DNA from: VRUE01 sp963824215
GTDB taxonomy: Bacteria > Actinomycetota > Thermoleophilia > Solirubrobacterales > 70-9
Assembly (NCBI GenBank): GCA_963824215.1
Contig: CAWGOE010000001.1
Span: 248,001-312,000, forward strand
Length of the DNA: 64,000 bases
Direction of reading: 5' to 3'
The notes under the pieces are model-generated. The model made no database searches. It was given only the letters and a program-made list of their open reading frames with translations, and had not been told where the DNA came from. Positions 58,384 through 64,000 of this stretch are shown here, piece by piece; position 1 is the first letter of the stretch, and every line of letters starts with the position of its first letter. A program made the translations under genes and the position numbers.

Positions 58384-58875
58384 ATGCACGAGACCGCTGC
58401 GGAGCTGGAGGAACTGCAAAGCCTCCTTGACAGGAGCTATGAGCGCGCAGGTGCGCACCTGCGGGGGATCTGGGGCGAGGACTCGCGACTCGACGCCCAG
58501 AGCCTCGTCGATGAGCTGCCGGGCGTGCAGGTCCTCGACCTCGCCACCGTCAATCCCCGCAACGAACCACGCGTGGCTCCCGTCGACGGATTCTTTTTCC
58601 GCGGCCGCTTCTGGTTCGGCTCCTCGCCCAACTCGTTCCGCTTCCGCAACATCCGCTCGAACCCGGCGGTGAGCGGCGCGATCACCCGCGGTCTGGAGAC
58701 CTTTCTCGTCCTCGCCCACGGCGAGGCGATCGAGACCGACCCGCGAGGGCCGGAGGCCGGAGGCTTCGCCGATTACGCCCGCGCGAGCTACGACTTCGAC
58801 TGGGACGCCGCCCATCCCGGCGCTCCCTACGCCCGCATCGAGGCGAAGACGCTGCTGGCCTTCAAGCGCCGCTAG
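58384..58875 (+). CDS. Pyridoxamine 5'-phosphate oxidase-like (split-barrel) protein
   Basis: The 163-residue protein has the FMN-binding split-barrel pattern: VQVLDLATVNPRNEPRVAPVDGFFFRGRFWFGSS, IRSNPAVSGAI and a C-terminal IEAKTLLAFKR. Members bind FMN, F420 or haem; in actinobacteria F420-linked reductases are common, so that is possible. The gene begins 10 nt after the previous membrane-protein gene. Confidence 0.8.
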   Translation: MHETAAELEELQSLLDRSYERAGAHLRGIWGEDSRLDAQSLVDELPGVQVLDLATVNPRNEPRVAPVDGFFFRGRFWFGSSPNSFRFRNIRSNPAVSGAITRGLETFLVLAHGEAIETDPRGPEAGGFADYARASYDFDWDAAHPGAPYARIEAKTLLAFKRR

Positions 58876-58913
58876 CGATCAGTGGCTCTCGTGCCTGTCC
58901 GAGCGGCGGACAG

Positions 58914-59471
58914 TTAGCAGCCGCCATATATACGCATCTGGTGTGTGTATCTCTTCGTACGTATTACTTGGCGTTTCTGCTTATCGATCACTTTATTCGT
59001 GATCTCCAGCCTGGCACCGGTCTTCCTTGGGCCTGGCGTGCATTTGAAGAAACCTCTATCGCTGCTCCCGATGATGTTGTCGTTGGTTCCAGCCTCATCG
59101 CTGGTATAGGCCGAGATATTGACTATTACTTTCGTCCACCTATTGCGCTTCTCGGGATTCTGAATCCGCAACACAGGACGACTCGAACGTCCAATGCGCT
59201 CACGGCAGTCGGCTGGCATTTCGCTGTATCCGAGCTCAATATCGATGGCGCGTAAAGACCCACCGTCCGGATACGTAGTAGCCCTAGAGATCTCCGCCGA
59301 AATGATCTCGGGTTTTGCAAGTGCCGCTTTGGTGCACTGGCTCAGGGCAGTGCCCCCGGGCGCGGCGCTGACCGAGGAGGCGAATAGTGGGCAGAGCGTG
59401 AGGACGAGCGCCAGGAGGGCGATCGAGATCGAATAGAGAACCGTGCAGGGCTTCGAGGTCATCTCATTCAT
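58914..59471 (-). CDS. Hypothetical secreted protein
   Basis: From ATG 59471 the 185-residue protein has a signal peptide (LYSISIALLALVLTLCPLFASSVSAAPGG, shown here as LLALVLTLCPLFASSVSAA), and then about 140 residues with four cysteines (SQCTKAAL, ADCRERIG, FKCTPGP, YGGC at the end), suggesting two disulphides. The family is unknown. GC content and codon use are clearly lower than in neighbouring genes, so it may be a recent arrival. ATG 59462 is an alternative start. Confidence 0.65.
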   Translation of the reverse strand: MNEMTSKPCTVLYSISIALLALVLTLCPLFASSVSAAPGGTALSQCTKAALAKPEIISAEISRATTYPDGGSLRAIDIELGYSEMPADCRERIGRSSRPVLRIQNPEKRNRWTKVIVNISAYTSDEAGTNDNIIGSSDRGFFKCTPGPRKTGARLEITNKVIDKQKRQVIRTKRYTHQMRIYGGC

Positions 59472-59562
59472 GTGCAAGATCGAGCCGGAGTCTAAAGCGG
59501 CCTGCCGGGGGATAACCGCCGAGCCGACATCGCCAGCGGCGCGCGAGAAATCTCGAAGGCCG

Positions 59563-59589
59563 TGTCGATTTCGGCGAGCTTCGTTCGTC
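59563..59589 (+). promoter_or_regulatory. ECF42-type sigma factor promoter
   Basis: TGTCGA (59563-59568) and CGTC (59586-59589), 17 nt apart, match the -35 TGTCGA and -10 CG(A/T)C reported for ECF42 sigma factors. It lies 65 nt before the DGPF-protein gene, which is followed by an ECF42-like sigma factor gene, so this is probably the autoregulated promoter. Confidence 0.6.
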
Positions 59590-59654
59590 GTAGTGGGTAA
59601 AGGCGGGAATATCGGCACACCGACTTCCGCGAAGACAACCGAAAGGACAGCGAG

Positions 59655-60083
59655 ATGAGAGTTATGGCGATTGTGAAGGCGAGCAAGGACTCCGAGGCCG
59701 GCGTAATGCCGAGCGAGGAGCTGCTTGCCGAGATGGGCAGGTTCAACGAGGAGATGGTCAAGGCCGGCGTGCTGCTGGCCGGCGAGGGCTTGCACCCGAG
59801 CTCGAAGGGCGCGCGAGTCAGCTTCGGCGGCAGCGGCGAGCGGACCGTGCTCGACGGCCCCTTCGCCGAGACCAAGGAGCTGATCGCCGGCTACTGGCTG
59901 ATGCAGGTGCACTCCTTCGACGAGGCAGTCGAGTGGATCAAGCGCTGCCCCAACCCGCACGACGAAGAGGGCGAGATTGAGATCCGCCAGGTCTTCGAGG
60001 CCGAGGACTTCGGCGAGGAGTACACGCCCGAGCTGCGCGAGCAGGGGGAGCGCGTCCGGACCCAGGCGGAGCAGAACCAGTAG
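59655..60083 (+). CDS. YCII/DGPF domain protein
   Basis: The 142-residue protein is of the YCII-related dimeric ferredoxin-like fold with the name-giving DGPF motif (TVLDGPFAETKELIAGYW). It begins MRVMAIVKASKDSEAG and ends in a charged tail. DGPF proteins are the usual genetic partners and regulon members of ECF42 sigma factors. It lies 29 nt before such a gene and behind a matching promoter. RBS GAAAGGACAG precedes the ATG. Confidence 0.9.
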   Translation: MRVMAIVKASKDSEAGVMPSEELLAEMGRFNEEMVKAGVLLAGEGLHPSSKGARVSFGGSGERTVLDGPFAETKELIAGYWLMQVHSFDEAVEWIKRCPNPHDEEGEIEIRQVFEAEDFGEEYTPELREQGERVRTQAEQNQ

Positions 60084-60112
60084 CGCCGCGGGACGGCGCG
60101 GCGGGCGAGACG

Positions 60113-61372
60113 ATGAGCGAGGGGGATGCCCGCCGCGCGATCGACGCGGTCTGGAGGATCGAGTCGGCCCGGCTGATCGCCGGGCTGGCGCGGATGACCG
60201 GCGACATCGGGATCGCCGAGGACCTGGCCCAGGACGCGCTCGTCGTCGCGCTCGAGCAGTGGCCGAGCTCCGGCGTCCCCGACAACCCCGGCGCCTGGTT
60301 GATGACGACGGCGAAGAACCGCGCGATCGATCGCATGCGGCGCGGTGAGATGGCGGCCCGCAAGCAGGAAGAGCTGGGGCGGGAAGTCGAGCTACAGGCA
60401 CCGCTGGCGCAGCCGGACCTCGCGGCGGCCGCCGACGACGAGATCGAAGACGACCTGCTCAGCCTGATCTTCACCGCCTGCCACCCAGTGCTCTCGACCG
60501 AGGCGCGGGTGGCGCTGACGCTGCGCCTGGTCGGCTCACTGAGCACGGCGGAGATTGCCCGCGCCTTCCTCGCCAAGGAGTCGACTGTGGCGCAGCGGAT
60601 CGTCCGCGCCAAGCGGACCCTGGCTGAGGCACGGGTGCCGATCGAGGTTCCGGGGGCGGCGGAGCGCGGGCAGCGGCTGGCCTCGGTGCTGGAGGTGATC
60701 TACGCGATCTTCAACGAGGGCTACGCGACGAGCGCTGGGGAGGACTGGATCCGCGCCGACCTCTGCGAGGAGGCGATGCGACTGGGGCGGATCCTCGCCG
60801 GGCTGGCGCCGAGCGAGCCCGAGGTGCTGGGCCTGGTCGCGCTGATGGAGCTGGGCGCGGCGCGCTTCCCGGCACGGACCGGCCCCTCGGGCGAGGCGAT
60901 CCCGCTGCTCGAGCAGGACCGCTCGCGCTGGGACTTCGTCCTGATCGGCCGCGGCCTGAAGGCGCTGGAGCGCACCGAAGCGCTCGGCCGCCCGCTCGGT
61001 CCCTACGCGCTGCAGGCGGCGATCGCGGCCTGCCACGCGCGTGCGCGGGCACCGGAGCAGACCGACTGGGCGCGGATCGTCGCCCTCTACGACGGCCTCG
61101 CCGCGATCACCGGCTCGCCGGTGGTGCAGCTGAACCGCGCCGTCGCCGTCGGCATGGCCTTCGGGCCCGCGGCGGGCTTGGAGCTGCTCGACGGGCTGGC
61201 CTCCGAGCCCGCCCTCGACGGCTACCACCTGCTGCCGGCCGCCCGTGGCGAGCTGCTCGAGCGGCTCGGCCGCGAGGAAGAGGCAAGCGCCGAGTTCGCC
61301 CGCGCCGCCGCGCTCAGCGGCAACGAGCGCGAGCGCGAGCTGTTGCAGGCAAGGGCCGCGGGGCGCCGCTAG
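60113..61372 (+). CDS. ECF42-type RNA polymerase sigma factor
   Basis: The 419-residue protein has sigma region 2 (about 10-90: RLIAGLARMTGDIGIAEDLAQDALVVALEQWP, cited here as IGIAEDLAQDALVVALEQW), region 4 (about 125-180: LSTAEIARAFLAKESTVAQ) and the roughly 200-residue TPR-like C-terminal extension (FNEGYATSAGEDWIRADLCEEA-type segment) characteristic of ECF42. No anti-sigma factor is encoded nearby, as is usual for this group, whose C-terminal extension is thought to control activity. Confidence 0.93.
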   Translation: MSEGDARRAIDAVWRIESARLIAGLARMTGDIGIAEDLAQDALVVALEQWPSSGVPDNPGAWLMTTAKNRAIDRMRRGEMAARKQEELGREVELQAPLAQPDLAAAADDEIEDDLLSLIFTACHPVLSTEARVALTLRLVGSLSTAEIARAFLAKESTVAQRIVRAKRTLAEARVPIEVPGAAERGQRLASVLEVIYAIFNEGYATSAGEDWIRADLCEEAMRLGRILAGLAPSEPEVLGLVALMELGAARFPARTGPSGEAIPLLEQDRSRWDFVLIGRGLKALERTEALGRPLGPYALQAAIAACHARARAPEQTDWARIVALYDGLAAITGSPVVQLNRAVAVGMAFGPAAGLELLDGLASEPALDGYHLLPAARGELLERLGREEEASAEFARAAALSGNERERELLQARAAGRR

Positions 61373-62211
61373 CCCACCGGAGCCCAGACGGGCACCCGGC
61401 CCAGGAACTGCTCGTCGAGGGGCTGAGGATGCTTGGGGTCGGCGAGCCGGATGCGGCGAAGCGGGGGCGTTCGCCGCTTCTAGCGACGGCGATGATCGAA
61501 TCTCCCTCGGGGGAGAAGGCCGGTTCGTTGTAGCCGACGTCGCGAGGGAACTTCCGGCCGCCGCGAGGCCCCCGGTTCGTGAGGGCGCCGAGGCGGGCGC
61601 CGTTAGCGCGCATCGTGAAGATGTCGGCGGCGAAGCCGGGGCCGACACTGAAGGCGATGACGCGACCGGAGGGACTGAAGTCCGGATCGAAGGCTTCCTG
61701 CCCGCCCTGCAAGCGCGGCGTCAGGTCGCGTCGGTGCGAGCCGTCGGGCCGGATCGAGCAGATGTGCTCGTTGCTGTACTCGATGCCCTTGCGCTTGTAG
61801 TTGGCGCACTCGAAGACGATCTGGCGACCGTTCAGGGAGACGACCGGGGCATGCTCGTCGGCGTAGCTGGCGGTGATGCGACGCAGGCCGGTCCCGTCGA
61901 TACCGACCGAGAAGATGTCACCGAGACGGGCGAAGACGACCCGCTGCCCAGACGGGTAGAAGCTCGGCTGGACGTCGCCGCCGAAGCTGCTCCCCCCGTC
62001 GGTCAGCTGCCTCAGCCCAGTGCGCACGCAGGCCGACCGCGGTGTAGGAGCGCTTGGGCTGTCCCTGCACAAGCCCCGCGTAGAGGACCGGGCCCTCGCG
62101 ACCGGGCCAGGCGGCCTCGGCGGGCGCGGCCCCGCCACCAAGCACGATCAGGAGCGCGGCGAGGAGCGCGATTGGCGTCAGGCGGACGGGGCGCAGTGTC
62201 CGGGTTCTCAT
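61369..62211 (-). pseudogene. TolB-like beta-propeller secreted protein, frameshifted twice
   Basis: The start (MRTRTLRPVRLTPIALLAAL, a signal peptide, then AAWPGREGPVLYAGLVQG) is in one frame. The propeller blades (GLRQLTDGGSSFGGDVQPSF, VVFARLGDIFSVGIDGTGLRRIT, DPDFSPSGRVIAFSVGP) are in a second, entered near 62025. The C-terminus (RLADPKHPQPLDEQFLGRVP) returns to another frame near 61465, at a run of five C. Repaired, it would be about 280 residues of a WD40/PD40-like secreted propeller. Two indels in one gene favour real decay or a locally poor sequence. Its stop overlaps the sigma-factor stop. Confidence 0.75.
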
Positions 62212-62263
62212 AGAGCAAGGGTGACAGCGGAGGGTGGCCCGGATCGGGACAACCTTTGCCGTA

Positions 62264-62680
62264 TCAGCCGAGTACTCGCGCGCCCCGCTCGATCGCCTCG
62301 GCGTAGGTGCCGTGGCGGGTGCTCGACGGGCGGCGAATGGCAACTCCGTAGGCCTGCCGCATCGCCGTCGCCAGGGCTTGCTTGAAGGTCCGGCCGTGCC
62401 AGGCATGAGGCTCCGCGGCACGACCGACGTGCAGGTGGACCAGCTCATGGAGAAGCGTCTCCTGGATGTCGCCGCGGCGGACCCCGGGATAGGCGGTGAC
62501 CTGAAGACGGAACTCGCTGGGGACGGCAAAGCCGAGGCGATTCGGGCGCTTGCTGGCCCGCCGCACCTTGAGCTCAGGCCTCCGTTCCGCCAGCGGACCG
62601 TCGGCGAAGACCGGCAGCACCCGCAGCCGTTCCAGCTCCTCGTCCAGGGCCACGCCCGCAACCAGGTAGTAAGCAGCCAT
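62264..62680 (-). CDS. SprT-like zinc metalloprotease
   Basis: The 138-residue protein carries the zincin motif HELVHLH and a downstream WHGRTFKQALA, the SprT/Spartan-type arrangement in which the second motif gives the third zinc ligand. SprT-domain proteases cut DNA-protein crosslinks in eukaryotes; bacterial ones are poorly known. No DNA-binding extension is present. ATG 62680 has AGGAG upstream. Confidence 0.8.
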   Translation of the reverse strand: MAAYYLVAGVALDEELERLRVLPVFADGPLAERRPELKVRRASKRPNRLGFAVPSEFRLQVTAYPGVRRGDIQETLLHELVHLHVGRAAEPHAWHGRTFKQALATAMRQAYGVAIRRPSSTRHGTYAEAIERGARVLG

Positions 62681-62749
62681 CGAGAGCGGGAGTCTCCTGC
62701 GAGGCGCGGATGGCTGACGGGCTCGCCGTTGGAGTTCGGGGTCCCGGTC

Positions 62750-63193
62750 TCAGACGGAAGCGGGCTTCGCGATCCAGTGTGCATCGACCCCGAGGTGGTC
62801 CCCGAGGCGCTCGAGGTGCTGGTCGAAGTGCAGGATGCCGACCCCCGCACCCTGCGCAGCGACGGCTACCGCAAGATCGGCCAGGGGAAAGCGGTGGGCG
62901 CCGTGCGAGCCGGCGTCAGCAAGCTCGCGCATCGTCGCCAGCGCCCCGCGCTGCACGCTGCGATCCGCGGGGATCTCGCGCAGACTCTCCAGCGTGCGCT
63001 CGACGGCGGCAATTCCTTCGGGCCCCCGGGCGTCAACCATCAGCTCGTAGCGCACCGGCCAGCACCAGCAGACGTCGCCGCGCTCGACGGCGCTCAGCAG
63101 CAATCCCCGCGCATTCGGATCCCGCCGAGCCTGCATCCAGGCGGAGGTGTCAGCAAGTACCGGGCCGGTCCCGTCCCAGAGCCGGACGGGCAT
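62750..63193 (-). CDS. VapC-type PIN-domain toxin
   Basis: The 147-residue protein starts MPVRLWDGTGPVLADTSAWM with the first PIN aspartate, continues with PVRYELMVDAR (the conserved glutamate) and ends with HRFPLADLAVAVAAQ and ILHFDQHLERL (the remaining acidic residues). PIN toxins are RNases that usually cut tRNA or rRNA. The start overlaps the stop of the antitoxin gene, the standard VapBC layout. Confidence 0.88.
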   Translation of the reverse strand: MPVRLWDGTGPVLADTSAWMQARRDPNARGLLLSAVERGDVCWCWPVRYELMVDARGPEGIAAVERTLESLREIPADRSVQRGALATMRELADAGSHGAHRFPLADLAVAVAAQGAGVGILHFDQHLERLGDHLGVDAHWIAKPASV

Positions 63194-63456
63194 CAGCCCG
63201 TGGGTGGGGCGTTCAATCGATCGACAGCGGCGAGGTCGAGGTCGAGCTGCGCGGCGTCCATCGCCTCGAACAGCGCCTCAGTGGCGACGCGGCGGTTGCG
63301 CCCAGCCTCCAGCTCAGCCTCTGCCCCCTCAACCGCAAGGCGGCGCAACAGCGTCGCGTCGGCCTCGCGGGTGCCGGTGGCGGCACGCACACGCGCCAGC
63401 GCCTCGCCCAGCTCTGGGTCGGCGGTAACGGCGATTCGGGGGTGCTTGGAGGGCAT
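63193..63456 (-). CDS. VapB-like antitoxin
   Basis: The 87-residue protein (ATG 63456, MPSKHPRIAVTADPELGEAL) has an RHH-type N-terminal strand and helices (VRAATGTREADATLLRRLAVEG) and a C-terminal acidic region (ALFEAMDAAQLDLDLAAVD) suited to wrapping the PIN toxin. It overlaps vapC by one base. Confidence 0.8.
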   Translation of the reverse strand: MPSKHPRIAVTADPELGEALARVRAATGTREADATLLRRLAVEGAEAELEAGRNRRVATEALFEAMDAAQLDLDLAAVDRLNAPPTG

Positions 63457-63573
63457 TAGGATCACAGTGTAGCTCTTCGGAGTTACTCCATGACATTCGG
63501 CCTGCCGCCCGCGGGGCATGACATCCTGACCGCGAATTTGGGCCCCTCTCGCGAACAGTGCCGGAACAGCTAG

Positions 63574-64000
63574 ATGGCTTGGTGGGAAGCGATCCTGCTC
63601 GGCGCGGTCGAGGGGTTCACCGAGTTCCTGCCGATCTCCAGCACGGGGCACCTGACGATCCTCGAGCGGGTACTCGGCTACTCGACCACCGACCCCGACA
63701 TCACCGCCTTCACGGCGATCATCCAGGTCGGCGCCGTTGCCGCCACGTTGCTCTTCCTGCGCCGTGACATCGCCAGGCTGACCGTCGCCTGGGTGCGCGG
63801 GCTGAGGAGCCCCGACCAGCGCGGGACCCGCGACTACCGCTTCGGCTGGGCGGTGATCCTCGGCTCGCTGCCGATCGTGATCGTCGGCCTCGCCTTCAAG
63901 GACGAGATCGAGACGACGCTGCGCAGCCTCTGGTTCGTCGGCTCGGCGCTGATCCTCTGGAGCGGCGTGATGTGGTTCGCCGACAGCCGCGCGACGCAGG
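63574..64000 (+). CDS. uppP: Undecaprenyl-diphosphatase (UppP/BacA), 5' part
   Basis: The visible 142 residues begin MAWWEAILLGAVEGFTEFLP and contain the family hallmark EGFTEFLPISSTGHLT (catalytic Glu and Ser) and the second region FGWAVILGSLPIVIVGLAF. UppP recycles undecaprenyl diphosphate for peptidoglycan synthesis and gives bacitracin resistance. Start ATG 63574 is family-typical. The gene runs off the window end. Confidence 0.95.
   Translation, partial: MAWWEAILLGAVEGFTEFLPISSTGHLTILERVLGYSTTDPDITAFTAIIQVGAVAATLLFLRRDIARLTVAWVRGLRSPDQRGTRDYRFGWAVILGSLPIVIVGLAFKDEIETTLRSLWFVGSALILWSGVMWFADSRATQ

Overview
The window is 64 kb of very GC-rich DNA with short gaps, many GTG and TTG starts, frequent 1-8 nt stop/start overlaps and several apparently leaderless starts. 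The gene repertoire (PurS-dependent PurL, ECF42-type sigma factor with a DGPF protein, amphi-Trp, DUF2252, DUF1269, long-form SHMT, RTX/DUF11 secreted protein) suggests an actinobacterium, most likely of the Thermoleophilia/Solirubrobacterales type. That placement is inference from gene content; no marker gene proves it.

Layout. 1-4716: the end of an M15-like peptidase gene, a GYD-domain protein, then purD (frameshifted), purE and purB with two small genes. 4998-9222: a duplicated winged-helix regulator, a cytochrome P450, purC and a cupin. 9266-12377: purS-purQ-purL. 12410-19647: a secreted RTX protein, a four-gene sugar ABC importer (one permease frameshifted), and a divergent MFS exporter/TetR pair with two visible operators. 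19698-24527: purF, a nitronate monooxygenase-like gene, purN and purH. The window thus holds ten purine genes, but no purM or purK.

24551-30269: a lipoprotein, a LOG-family protein, a kinase-like ATPase, tRNA-Lys, then thiamine synthesis: a TPP-riboswitch-led thiO-thiS-thiG operon facing thiE. 30294-39502: lpd, a DsbA-like protein, pdhA-pdhB-pdhC, a large membrane protein, lipB-lipA. Thiamine and lipoate synthesis therefore flank the pyruvate dehydrogenase complex that needs both cofactors. 39540-44542: an SRPBCC protein with a truncated ArsR regulator, an MBL-fold protein, tRNA-Ala(TGC), a DrrAB-like exporter and an acidic disordered protein. 44626-46359: tRNA-Ala(CGC) and a 1.6-kb islet ending in a second copy of the tRNA 3' half; it carries a trypsin-like protease and a toxin-antitoxin pair. 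46400-47845: glyA.

47965-58875 looks like a stress/envelope neighbourhood: secreted proteins, two SpoIIAA-like proteins (one frameshifted), a SHOCT protein, a coupled lipid kinase-amphi-Trp-DUF2252-DUF1269 run, a K+ channel, a broken TetR gene and small membrane proteins. 58914-64000: a secreted protein, a DGPF protein with an ECF42 sigma factor behind a matching promoter, a broken beta-propeller gene, a SprT-like protease, a VapBC-type pair and the start of uppP.

The most unusual signal is a set of palindromic DNA elements. Two 113-114 nt copies fill the exact gap between convergent stop codons; they share an asymmetric internal loop while their outer stems differ and co-vary. Two others share internal-loop sequences with re-paired stems. 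A 92-bp repeat lies in frame in two unrelated proteins. A 43-nt hairpin occurs twice with a compensated base-pair change. Several lie in stretches of relaxed codon usage. Their function is unknown.
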